From positions 1 to 25,206 of the IMG/VR virus record IMGVR_UViG_3300046535_000287: a stretch of DNA of 25,206 nucleotides. One strand, written 5' to 3'. A model generated the notes under the pieces. The model did not search any database. It was not told the origin of the DNA and saw only the letters and a program-made list of their open reading frames with translations. This stretch comes from a virus. Made by a program: the position numbers and the translations under genes. Below are positions 5,321 to 12,658 of the stretch, piece by piece (position 1 is the stretch's first letter; every line of letters starts with the position of its first letter).

Positions 5321-6795
5321 GCGCTCAGGCGCGATCACTCGATGAAGACCTCGCCGAGGTGTGCGCGGCTCTCGCGCTCGACCCGCTCGCCTGGGTGCAG
5401 TGGGCGTATCCGTGGCCGATCAACGGCGAGCCTGGCCCGGATGCGTGGCAGTGCCGATTTCTCGATGAACTCGGGCAGCGGTTGCGCGCGAATAAATTCG
5501 ATGGCATCGTGCCCGTGCCCCCGGTGCGGATGGGGGCGAGCACGGGCCACGGCGTTGGGAAGACCGCCCTTGTCGGCATGATCGTGAATTTCCTGATGTC
5601 GACGCGGCCGGACATGCGCGGGACCATCACGGCGAACACGAACGACCAACTCGAGAAGAAAACGTGGGCGGGTATCCGTGAGTGGACGGAGCGGTGCATC
5701 ACACGGCACTGGTTCGAGATCAACTCGCAGATCATGTATCGGCTTGGGGAGCGCGCGACGTGGTTCTGCGCGCCGGCCTCGTGCGCGGCTGAGAACTCCG
5801 AGGCGTTCGCCGGTCAGCACACGAAGTCTTCGACGTCGCTCTACGTGTTCGACGAAGCCAGCGCGATACCTGACAAAATCTGGGAGGTTGCGGAAGGTGG
5901 CTTAACGGACGGCGAGCCGATGATCTTCGCGTTTGGGAATCCGACGCGGAACACGGGGACGTTCTATTCGATTGCGTTCGGAGACCGGCGAGACCGATGG
6001 GCGATCACGTGTCTCGACTCGAGGGAAACGAAGTTTGCGAACAAGACGACGATTGCGGAATGGGAGCAGGATTATGGCGAAGACAGTGATTTCTTCCGTG
6101 TGCGCGTTCGAGGACTTCCTCCAAACGCAGACGAGCTGCAATTTATCGATGCGCTCCGAGTGGCTCAGGCTCAACGCGGCAGTGTCCAGCCTGTCGCCGG
6201 AGACCCACTCATTGCTGGAGTCGATGTGTCGGGTGGCGGCAAAGCGTGGTCTGTCTGCCGGTTTCGTCGTGGCACTGATGCGAGAAGTGTGCCTCCAATA
6301 CGACTCACCGGAGAGCAGACCGTGGCCCATGACCGGCAACTCCTGATTGCGAAACTCGCCGATGCGATGACCACGCATCAAGTCGACGCGATGTTCGTCG
6401 ACGCGGCGTTCGGGGCAGTGATTGTCTCTCGGCTGAGGCAGATGGGCTTCACGCAGGTGCATGAAGTGAACTTCGGCGGGCCGCCGAGTGATATGCTCTG
6501 CGCGAACATGCGCGCGTTCATGTGGAAATCGATGAAGGAATGGCTCCCGCGCGGGTGCATCGACATGAAAGACCAGCGGCTCGCGACAGACCTCACGGCG
6601 CCTGGCTTCCACCTGAACACGAAGAACCAACTCGTGCTCGAGTCGAAAGAATCGATGCAGAAGCGGAACGTCGCGAGCCCGGATGACGGCGACGCGCTCG
6701 CGCTGACGTTCGCGATGCCCGTGCGGCCGAAACAGACCGTCAGTCCTCCGGCACGGCCAGCCGTTCGTCATTCTCAGCAAGGATGGATGGGATAA
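5317..6795 (+). CDS. terL: Terminase large subunit
   Basis: This 492-residue protein is the motor and nuclease that packages DNA into the prohead. The ATPase half has Walker A GASTGHGVGKT (residues 73-83), Walker B LYVFDE (175-180) and a coupling segment FGNPTRNTG (206-214). The RNase H-like nuclease half shows Asp303 in GVDV, Asp362 in FVDAAFG and an acidic cluster at 456-459 (DDGD). Length is normal for the family. ATG 5317 overlaps the preceding stop; a GTG at 5287 in the same frame is less likely. Between about 6060 and 6340 codon choice changes to A/T-ending codons although the protein motifs are conserved there, which is unusual (see findings). Confidence 0.95.
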   Translation: MSAQARSLDEDLAEVCAALALDPLAWVQWAYPWPINGEPGPDAWQCRFLDELGQRLRANKFDGIVPVPPVRMGASTGHGVGKTALVGMIVNFLMSTRPDMRGTITANTNDQLEKKTWAGIREWTERCITRHWFEINSQIMYRLGERATWFCAPASCAAENSEAFAGQHTKSSTSLYVFDEASAIPDKIWEVAEGGLTDGEPMIFAFGNPTRNTGTFYSIAFGDRRDRWAITCLDSRETKFANKTTIAEWEQDYGEDSDFFRVRVRGLPPNADELQFIDALRVAQAQRGSVQPVAGDPLIAGVDVSGGGKAWSVCRFRRGTDARSVPPIRLTGEQTVAHDRQLLIAKLADAMTTHQVDAMFVDAAFGAVIVSRLRQMGFTQVHEVNFGGPPSDMLCANMRAFMWKSMKEWLPRGCIDMKDQRLATDLTAPGFHLNTKNQLVLESKESMQKRNVASPDDGDALALTFAMPVRPKQTVSPPARPAVRHSQQGWMG

Positions 6796-6798
6796 ACC

Positions 6799-7398
6799 AT
6801 GAGTTTTCCGTATTACGCACAGGTGCAGCGCTCGCACAGCGAACTGATGGCGAGCGGGCAGATTCAGCGCCGGGACAATCAGGAAGCGGTCGAGCACGAC
6901 AAGGGGCTCCAGACGCGGCGGGCCGGCTACTACGCGAACCAGCTCGACTCGACGATCGGGATTCTCGAGAAGACCAGCGGGAATAACGCGCTCGGGTATT
7001 CGGTCGACCTGCTGATTACGCGCGCTGGCGTGTTCTGGGACGTGGCGACCGACAGCAACGGGCTGGCGATGCCAGTCGATGGCGAGACGCGCGGGCCGGA
7101 TGCCGAGTTGGCGCTGAAGTGGCGGCAGCCCACGGCGGAACTCGCTGGCCTGACCGATATCCCGGTGCCAGTGCCGCCGGGCGAGGTGATTCCCTACGAC
7201 GAGGCGAAATCGGTGGAATTCGGGATGGCGTGCAACGAGGTGTATACCGAGAGCGGCGCGCCGATCGATCCGGGAATGATCTCGGTGCAATCGCAGCGGT
7301 GCGCGTATGATTATTACGTGATGGGCGAACCATGGGATGCCTGTCTCGAGAAGCACGTCAACGAACTCCGGGCGATCTACGGGTTGCCGCCGGTATGA
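6799..7398 (+). CDS. Protein of unknown function between terminase and portal
   Basis: This 199-residue protein has a charged helical N-terminus (residues 1-45), a middle domain starting near SGNNALGYSVDLLITRAGVF that reads as beta strands, a WDVATDSNG segment, a proline-rich link (IPVPVPPGEV) and a helical C-terminus with cysteines and aromatic residues. The middle part resembles a small domain seen as part of other phage proteins, but I cannot assign a role. It starts 3 nt after terL and overlaps the next gene by four bases, so it belongs to the same transcript. Confidence 0.72.
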   Translation: MSFPYYAQVQRSHSELMASGQIQRRDNQEAVEHDKGLQTRRAGYYANQLDSTIGILEKTSGNNALGYSVDLLITRAGVFWDVATDSNGLAMPVDGETRGPDAELALKWRQPTAELAGLTDIPVPVPPGEVIPYDEAKSVEFGMACNEVYTESGAPIDPGMISVQSQRCAYDYYVMGEPWDACLEKHVNELRAIYGLPPV

Positions 7399-7637
7399 CT
7401 GAGATTCGCGGGAACGCGAAATACGCCGATGACCAAATCTCGATGAAGTGGGGCGAGATCGAGACGATGTGGGAACGAATGCGCGGTCGTGGCTGGCGCG
7501 AAGACCAGCGCGAGCGATTCCTTGAGGATGTGCGTCGCTGTCTAGCTCAGGGCTTACCACTGGAGTATTTCGACGAGCACCTGAGCGAATCGCAGCGCCG
7601 TTGCACGAATTGGTACCTGGCCAGCGAGTCGACTTGA
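7395..7637 (+). CDS. 80-aa protein of unknown function
   Basis: The ATG at 7395 overlaps the previous stop (ATGA). The product is strongly charged and helical, with aromatic residues (KWGEIETMWERMRGRGWRED and a DEHLSESQRR segment) and two cysteines. No family is recognised. An upstream in-frame ATG at 7332 would run far into the previous gene and is less likely. A promoter-like -35 box begins inside its stop region and points to the following genes. Confidence 0.6.
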   Translation: MTEIRGNAKYADDQISMKWGEIETMWERMRGRGWREDQRERFLEDVRRCLAQGLPLEYFDEHLSESQRRCTNWYLASEST

Positions 7638-7664
7638 CGTATCCGCTATGAGTAGTGATAGACT
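7634..7664 (+). promoter_or_regulatory. Promoter candidate before the 29-aa gene
   Basis: TTGACG at 7634-7639 matches five of six -35 bases. Downstream, GATAGA (7657-7662, 17-bp spacer) or TAGACT (7659-7664, 19-bp spacer) could serve as a -10. Neither -10 is strong. The GATAGnnTCTC surround resembles the reverse promoter at 1171-1199. Confidence 0.35.
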
Positions 7665-7681
7665 CTCGCCGGAGGCCAGCC

Positions 7682-7771
7682 ATGACCACTGCTGAACGTG
7701 AAGCGATCTATCGGGAAGCCTTGGCGCAGATGCGCGCAGAACGAGCGGCTGAGCGCGCGAAAGCGGCGTGA
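7682..7771 (+). CDS. 29-aa charged microprotein
   Basis: This tiny frame has a very good ribosome site (GGAGG at 7671-7675, 6 nt before the ATG), follows a promoter-like sequence and ends in TGATG, sharing one base with the next start. The product is a single charged helix rich in Ala, Arg and Glu. Its first residues, MTTAEREAIYR, match the start of the 153-aa protein encoded at 8025 (MTDAEREAMYR). It may be a functional small protein, a leader that couples translation, or a relic of a duplicated gene start. Confidence 0.5.
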   Translation: MTTAEREAIYREALAQMRAERAAERAKAA

Positions 7772-8025
7772 TGGTCGACATCGAGGAATCGGCCCTTGAC
7801 ACAGCCGGTGATGGGCTGTATCGCGTCTGCCGCGATGGTCATCCCGTCGAAGAGACGCATGAGGCAATTTTTGTAGCGACCACTGGCGAGTGGGAGTTCA
7901 ATCAGCGTGTGTATCTTGTGGCGCGTGTGCGCGATCCAAAGCCTGACGAGTCGTATCCTGACATGACTGTGCGGGCAGATGGGAAAGCGTTGTTTCGGCA
8001 GTTCTATCCGGTGGATAAAACGTGA
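7771..8025 (+). CDS. 84-aa protein of unknown function
   Basis: The ATG at 7771 shares a base with the stop of the 29-aa frame and the stop shares a base with the next start, so it sits in a tight coupled chain. The product is acidic at the N-terminus, then mostly beta-like (EAIFVATTGEWEFNQRVYLV), suggesting a small globular domain. I recognise no family. Codon choice is slightly less GC-biased than in the portal gene that follows. Confidence 0.6.
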   Translation: MVDIEESALDTAGDGLYRVCRDGHPVEETHEAIFVATTGEWEFNQRVYLVARVRDPKPDESYPDMTVRADGKALFRQFYPVDKT

Positions 8026-8486
8026 TGACCGACGCTGAGCGCGAAGCGATGTACCGCACGGTGTCCATGCCGGACACACCAGCGATGACCGCCTCGCGTC
8101 TGCCGGATGTCGTCAACAACGGCTATGCCACGCGCAAAGAGCGCGAAGCCTCCGATGCGCTGATGATGATCATGCGGGCATACGAGCGCAACCGGCCGCT
8201 CCTCCTCACGATCGTGGTCGATGGCATCCGCGAGTGGCGCCGCGTGGCGCGTCCGCAGTTCCGTCCGTTCGGTGTGACCGACGAGAAGATCGATGAGATG
8301 TTCAGCACGTTCGTCGCGTGGGCTGGCGTGAATCCGGCGATGCAGTTGTTGCAACTGCAAGGCGTGGAGCAGATCGCGAAAACCACGCTATGGGACCGCC
8401 GGGAGCGCACGCAGCGCAGCCTGATTGAAGGCTTGCGCGCCGCGAAGAAAGAACTCCGAGCCGAGCAGCGTAAGCGCGGGCACTGA
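8025..8486 (+). CDS. 153-aa helical protein upstream of portal
   Basis: This protein starts with MTDAEREAMYR, shared with the 29-aa frame upstream. The rest is mainly helical: a RKEREASDALMMIMRAYERN block, a hydrophobic helix (PLLLTIVVDGIREW) and a very basic C-terminal tail (AAKKELRAEQRKRG) that could bind nucleic acid. Both ends overlap neighbours by one base. No known family is recognised; position directly before portal would suit a packaging or head-assembly accessory. ATG 8025 is preferred over GTG 8022. Confidence 0.68.
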   Translation: MTDAEREAMYRTVSMPDTPAMTASRLPDVVNNGYATRKEREASDALMMIMRAYERNRPLLLTIVVDGIREWRRVARPQFRPFGVTDEKIDEMFSTFVAWAGVNPAMQLLQLQGVEQIAKTTLWDRRERTQRSLIEGLRAAKKELRAEQRKRGH

Positions 8487-10831
8487 TGGCCCGTTCCACA
8501 CCGTCCCCTGTCGGCACCGACCCGATCATCATCGAGGCGCGCGAGCGCTGGCAGCGCTGCGACGAGGCCGAGCAGGAGCAGCGGAAGCGCATCCTGGCCG
8601 CGAAGCAGTTCCGGGCGGGCGACCAATGGGACACAGACATCCGCGCGGCGCGCGAGGGCAAGAATGCGCTCCAAGGGGTCGGCGCGCAGCCACCACGCCC
8701 GTGCCTCACCATTGATAGGCTTTCTCAGCCCGTCAGGCAAGTCTCGAATCAGGTCAAGACCGCGAATTTCGCGATCGACGTCTCTCCGAATGGGCATGGG
8801 GCCGATGACGACACTGCTGAAATTATCAAAGGTTACCTCCGGCGAATTCAAAATCAAGCGCGTGATGAGTCCCCAATTGAGTGGGCCGCAGACGGTGCAA
8901 TTGAGGGCGGCCTTGGATGGTTTAGGCTTCGCACCGATTACGTTGACAACGATCCAGGTCCAGATGCCGGTATCGAAGCGTTCGATCAAGAACCACGCCT
9001 TGAGCGCATCACGAATTCGCTGAGTGTCTACTGCGATCCGAGTGCCTGCACGCCGACGCGGAAGGATGCGCGGTTCATGTTCGTGACGGAGGACATGCCG
9101 CGCGACGAATACGAGCGGCAGTTCGGCGAGGAAGACGCGCGGAGCCTCGACGACTTCGAGAGCACGGGCGATCCGGTCTGTAAAGGGTGGGTCTCGAAGG
9201 ACAACGTGCGCGTGGCCGAATACTGGCGCGTGACATTCGTCGATGAGAAGTGGATCGCGCTGCCGGACGGCTCGATTGAGCAGGTGAAAGAGTTTCCGAA
9301 GGACGGCTTCGACGCCAAGCGTGTGATCCGCCGGCCGAAAGTGGAAGGCTACAAGATCAACGCCGTTCGCATCCTCGAAGAACTGCCGTGGGTGGGCTCG
9401 CGAATTCCGCTATTCCCGGTGCTCGGTGAGGAACTGAACGTTGACGGGAAGATCGTGTTGCGCGGGATGATCGGAGAGAGCATGGACGCGCAACGCATGG
9501 TGAACTGGACGTATAGCGAGGGGATCTCAATCCTCTCTCTGGCCACGAAGTCCGACATGATCGTTCCGGCTGAAGCCGTGAACGGTTACGAAGATATTTG
9601 GCGGACGCGGAACGTCTACAACCATTCCCACCTTCCCTATAACCAATACGATCCATCCGGGCGCGCACTTGAGAAGCCGCATCGCGAGCAGGGCGAACCG
9701 GCGAACCTGCAAGCCGCTGTGCAGTTGATGCAGGTCTCCGAAGAAGGCGTGAAGTTTCAGACTGGCGTGTTCGATCCGTCACTCGGAAACACGAACCCGA
9801 AAGAGCGCTCAGGCCGGGCGATTCAGGCCCTTCAAGGCCAGTCAGACCTCTCGAATAGCAACTACGGATCCGGTGTGCAGCGCGCGCTCATCGACGTGGG
9901 GAACGCGATCGTCGAAATCCTGCCGAAGATCACTCGGAAAGGACAGACGTTGCATATCCTCGGGCTGGATGACAAGCCCGAGAAAGTCATTGCGGGCCAG
10001 CACTTCACGACGCAGCAGGGCGAGCCGGTGCCGATTTCGCCAGACGAAGCGGCGCAGATGCAACCCGGCATGGCGCAGTTCTACGACCTGTCGAAAGGGC
10101 GCTACGCCGTGACGGTGAAGGTCGGAAAGGCGAACGCGACGAAGCGCGAAGAAGGCGCGGCCGCGCTCGGCGAACTCATCCCGCATCTGCCGCCGGAGAT
10201 GGCCGCTGTCGCCACGCCGGACTACGTGGAACAACTCGACTTCGAGGGCTCGCATCAGATCGCGGAGAAACTCCGGAACGCGCTGCCACCGCAGCTCCAA
10301 GAGCAGCCGGAGGACGATCAGGTGCCGCCGGCGCTGAAGGCGCACATCCAGCAACTCACGGCACAGCTCGAGCAGGCGAAACAGTTGATTGCGACTGACG
10401 GCGCGAAAGAGCAGGCCAAGCAGCAAACCGCCGTCCAGAAAGCGCAACTCGACGCGCAGGTTGAGCAGTCGCGGCAGCAGTTCGAGCGCGAGATTCACGC
10501 GATGGACAACGCGGCTCGGATTGAAATCGCGCGGATCTCGGCGAAGGCGCAGCACGCGGATACCGTGGCCGGGATGGCTGAAGAAGCCATTGCGCTCGAC
10601 CACGAAGCGGTGCAGAATCAGCACGACCGGGTGCATGATGTCGTGATGGGGCAGCAAGCGCATGCACAAGCGCTCGCACAGGGGCAGGCTGGCGTGGCCG
10701 GCGATGCGGCACTCGCGGAGCAGGGTCATGAGCAAGCACTGGAGCAGGGTGCCGCCGGGCATGCACAGGCGCTTCAGCAGAACGAGCAGGCCGCCGCGTT
10801 GGCGCCGGAACCGGCTGGAGAGGGCGAATAA
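8486..10831 (+). CDS. P22-like portal protein
   Basis: This 781-residue protein is the portal, the dodecameric ring at one vertex through which DNA enters and leaves the head. The N-terminal half carries the family pattern (FRAGDQWD near residue 42; PCLTIDRL near 71; a VYCDPSA segment; then PLFPVLGEEL and QRMVNWTYSEG), as in P22 gp1-type portals. The C-terminal part, from about residue 600, is a long Gln/Ala-rich coiled coil ending in an acidic tail, comparable to the P22 portal barrel. Length is a little above P22 gp1. It starts at TGATG and ends at TAATG. A patch at about 8710-9005 has unusual A/T-ending codons. Confidence 0.93.
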   Translation: MARSTPSPVGTDPIIIEARERWQRCDEAEQEQRKRILAAKQFRAGDQWDTDIRAAREGKNALQGVGAQPPRPCLTIDRLSQPVRQVSNQVKTANFAIDVSPNGHGADDDTAEIIKGYLRRIQNQARDESPIEWAADGAIEGGLGWFRLRTDYVDNDPGPDAGIEAFDQEPRLERITNSLSVYCDPSACTPTRKDARFMFVTEDMPRDEYERQFGEEDARSLDDFESTGDPVCKGWVSKDNVRVAEYWRVTFVDEKWIALPDGSIEQVKEFPKDGFDAKRVIRRPKVEGYKINAVRILEELPWVGSRIPLFPVLGEELNVDGKIVLRGMIGESMDAQRMVNWTYSEGISILSLATKSDMIVPAEAVNGYEDIWRTRNVYNHSHLPYNQYDPSGRALEKPHREQGEPANLQAAVQLMQVSEEGVKFQTGVFDPSLGNTNPKERSGRAIQALQGQSDLSNSNYGSGVQRALIDVGNAIVEILPKITRKGQTLHILGLDDKPEKVIAGQHFTTQQGEPVPISPDEAAQMQPGMAQFYDLSKGRYAVTVKVGKANATKREEGAAALGELIPHLPPEMAAVATPDYVEQLDFEGSHQIAEKLRNALPPQLQEQPEDDQVPPALKAHIQQLTAQLEQAKQLIATDGAKEQAKQQTAVQKAQLDAQVEQSRQQFEREIHAMDNAARIEIARISAKAQHADTVAGMAEEAIALDHEAVQNQHDRVHDVVMGQQAHAQALAQGQAGVAGDAALAEQGHEQALEQGAAGHAQALQQNEQAAALAPEPAGEGE

Positions 10832-11163
10832 TGCAACTTGATCTGGGCGGCATCAAGTTGGATGTATACTTACACGACGTTGAACCGCATGCGCGGATCA
10901 TTGGCCTGTTGAATCAACTCGTGACCCAAGGAGAGACGATGGCGAAGAAACTCGACGATGTGAACGCGCGACTGGACGACCTGATTGCCTCGGTGACGGG
11001 TGTCTCCGGCGACGTGACCGCACTCAAGAAGGAAATCGAAGACCTGAAGAACGCGGCTGTCGGCGCGACTCCGGAGCAGGTCGACGCGCTGTTCACGCGG
11101 ATCGACGGCATCGCGACGCAGCTCTCCGCGCTCGACGCGGCCACGCCACCTCCGGCGGTGTGA
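10831..11163 (+). CDS. Small coiled-coil protein with a possible internal start
   Basis: This 110-residue protein has an N-terminal part (LDLGGIKLDVYLHDVEPHAR) followed by a long helical coiled-coil region (KKLDDVNARLDDLIASV and onwards) and a proline-rich tail. The first ATG has GGAGAGGG 6 nt upstream and overlaps the portal stop. An in-frame ATG at 10939 (codon 37) has an even better ribosome site, AAGGAG, 5 nt before it, so a 74-residue short form is plausible. Many phages have such a small helical protein next to the portal. The function is unknown. Confidence 0.7.
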   Translation: MQLDLGGIKLDVYLHDVEPHARIIGLLNQLVTQGETMAKKLDDVNARLDDLIASVTGVSGDVTALKKEIEDLKNAAVGATPEQVDALFTRIDGIATQLSALDAATPPPAV

Positions 11164-11254
11164 TGTCGACATGACGCACGACTATGGATTCGTCGTATTC
11201 ATAAAGAGGATACGAAAGAAGCCTTGGATAGTCGCTGTTGGAGCTAATAGGGAT
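11164..11254. other. AT-richer leader of unclear role
   Basis: This 91-bp stretch is clearly less GC-rich than its surroundings, with runs such as CATAAAGAGGATACGAAAG. It contains a small imperfect inverted repeat (CGTATT ... GATACG) and a TTGGAT ... TAATAG pair with a 15-bp spacer, too close to the ATG to be a normal promoter. It may be a control region for the DUF6496-like and Acb2-like genes, or the N-terminal coding part of the former. Confidence 0.3.
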
Positions 11255-11458
11255 ATGCCAACTACCATCGCAGGCGTCATGCGAGAATACGGCGCCGGAG
11301 AACTCCACAGCGGCTCGTCGACCGGGCCGAAGGTGCGGAACCGCAAGCAAGCCGTGGCGATTGCGCTGAGCGAACAGCGGCAGCAGGGCAAGCCGGTGGC
11401 ACCGAAGGTGAACCATCCGCATCGCAACCTCGGGAAGTTTCTGCACAAGGCGAAATGA
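11255..11458 (+). CDS. DUF6496-like small basic protein
   Basis: The 67-residue product has a pattern I know from DUF6496: VMREY followed by GELHSGSSTGPKV and a KQAVAIALSEQR segment, then a basic tail ending HKAK. These proteins are common in phages, and their role is unknown. I choose ATG 11255 because the family begins here and because the preceding open stretch (in frame from ATG 11171) uses codons unlike its neighbours. If 11171 were used, the protein would have 95 residues with a basic N-terminal extension. Neither start has a strong ribosome site. Confidence 0.72.
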   Translation: MPTTIAGVMREYGAGELHSGSSTGPKVRNRKQAVAIALSEQRQQGKPVAPKVNHPHRNLGKFLHKAK

Positions 11459-11463
11459 GCGAA

Positions 11464-11481
11464 GCCTTCTAAAACGAAGGC
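11464..11481. repeat. Short perfect hairpin before the Acb2-like gene
   Basis: GCCTTC (11464-11469) and GAAGGC (11476-11481) form a 6-bp stem with a TAAAAC loop. It lies 14 nt before the next ATG, so it could shape translation start. No T-run follows, so it is not a usual terminator. Confidence 0.4.
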
Positions 11482-11494
11482 GGAAAGAGAGTTT

Positions 11495-11719
11495 ATGCCA
11501 CCGACGTTGAGAGAAAAACTTGATGACATCTTTCGCTATCACGCCCCGTCGTCAGATGACACGGTTGCCTACGAAAAACTCCGAGCGTCGGCGAAGGACT
11601 TCGCGAAAGCGATCATCGATCTGACGCCGGCTTGCGCCGATCAGACTGCCGCTGTGCGGCTGGTTCGAGAGGCTGTGATGACGGCCAATTCAGCCATTGC
11701 GCTCAAGGGGCTCGTGTAA
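11495..11719 (+). CDS. acb2: Acb2-like anti-CBASS cyclic-nucleotide sponge
   Basis: This 74-residue protein fits the small helical Acb2/Tad1 hairpin family. The visible pattern is FRYHAP (residues 13-18), Tyr26, a YEKLRASAKDFAKAI helix, a TPACADQ turn and the closing helix VREAVMTANSAIAL, close to the family's A-x-M-x-A-N-x-A-I-A ending. Known Acb2 proteins form hexamers that bind cyclic di- and trinucleotides and so block CBASS, and in some cases related signalling defences. Here the family match rests on pattern memory, not on a search, and activity is inferred. It lies between the DUF6496-like gene and scaffold, which suggests expression with the capsid genes. The upstream GGAAAGAGAG is a moderate ribosome site. 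Confidence 0.75.
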   Translation: MPPTLREKLDDIFRYHAPSSDDTVAYEKLRASAKDFAKAIIDLTPACADQTAAVRLVREAVMTANSAIALKGLV

Positions 11720-11725
11720 GACGCT

Positions 11726-12652
11726 ATGAGCGAAGACATCAATCCATCGGCGGTCTCGGTTGAGCGCGACGGGCGTATCCTGTCGGGTGGTCCCGGCACG
11801 GACGTCGCGGCGCTCGAACGCACGATGGATCGGCATGCGCCAGAGACTTCGGAAGCCACGCCGGAGTCAGGCGCCACGCCCGCGACGGATCGACCTGACT
11901 CCTCTCAGCCAGAACCGCGCGGGCGTGCTCGGTTCACGAAACTGACCGGCGAGCGTGACGAAGCGAAGAAAGCCGCCGATGCTGCGACGCAGCGAGCGGC
12001 GGACCTCGAAGCGCGACTGGCGGCTATCGAAGCACGTCAGCAACAGGTTCGCGAGACGAAGCCAGAACCGGCACCTGTTCCTCGCCAGCCCGAGCCACAG
12101 ACTGATGAAGAACGTCTTGAGGCGCGCATTCGCACTGCGGCACGCGAAGAAGCGCGGCGAGAGTTCGAGGAAAAAGAAGCCTCGCGCGCGATGAACGACC
12201 GCATGTTCACGATGCGGACCTCGGCGCGTGAAATCTATCCTGATTTCGATACCGTGTTGAAAGATGGGCCAGGGGCCAAGATTCCTCTGGCGGCGGACGA
12301 CCAGATCGGCGCAGAGCGCGTCAACATGCTCGTGCACTTGGAGGGTGGGCAGCACGCGCTGTATCACATCTCGAAGGATGCGGCACTCGCGCAGCGCTTG
12401 TCTCAGATGTCTGACCGTGAGTTCGGGTTCGCAATCGCTCGCCTCCTTCCTGCGGATGCGTCTGTCGTTTCACCGGCCTCGACAGGCATTCCTCGTGCGG
12501 TGACGGCTCCTCCTCCCTATCAGCCGGTAGGGTCGGGTAGCAAGACGACGGCGCTTCCGTCCTCCGCACTAGTTTCTAAGGCTGGCTTCGACTTCGACAA
12601 GTCAGGCTACCGCGAAAAGCGTGCGGCGGAACGGGGGGTGCGCCGTAGGTAG
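11726..12652 (+). CDS. Scaffolding protein
   Basis: This 308-residue protein lies between the portal group and the coat gene, the position of P22 gp8, and has a similar length. The first 75 residues are acidic and disordered, followed by a long coiled coil (KLTGERDEAKKAADAATQRA and onwards, residues about 72-115), a charged helical region and a compact middle domain (EIYPDFDTVLKDG). The end, FDFDKSGYREKRAAERGVRR, is a short basic helical segment like the coat-binding tail of P22-type scaffolds. It drives prohead assembly and leaves before or during packaging. Assignment rests on position, composition and the C-terminal pattern. Confidence 0.85.
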   Translation: MSEDINPSAVSVERDGRILSGGPGTDVAALERTMDRHAPETSEATPESGATPATDRPDSSQPEPRGRARFTKLTGERDEAKKAADAATQRAADLEARLAAIEARQQQVRETKPEPAPVPRQPEPQTDEERLEARIRTAAREEARREFEEKEASRAMNDRMFTMRTSAREIYPDFDTVLKDGPGAKIPLAADDQIGAERVNMLVHLEGGQHALYHISKDAALAQRLSQMSDREFGFAIARLLPADASVVSPASTGIPRAVTAPPPYQPVGSGSKTTALPSSALVSKAGFDFDKSGYREKRAAERGVRRR

Positions 12653-12658
12653 TCCTGC

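Noticed and set aside
5902-7689. 595-codon open frame on the minus strand, antisense to terL and the next genes
   Set aside because: It is Arg/His/Pro-rich, lacks any recognisable motif and covers several well-supported plus-strand genes. Long antisense frames are expected in GC-rich coding DNA.
7648-7695. 15-codon frame from ATG 7648
   Set aside because: It has no ribosome site and overlaps the well-signalled 29-codon frame.
9842-10762. 306-codon minus-strand frame in the portal coiled-coil region
   Set aside because: Its Leu/Arg-rich sequence is the mirror of the Gln/Ala-rich coiled coil in the portal frame, so it is a shadow.
11464-11481. Hairpin before the Acb2-like gene as a terminator
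   Set aside because: The stem is only 6 bp and is followed by purines (GGAAAGAGAG), not a T-run.
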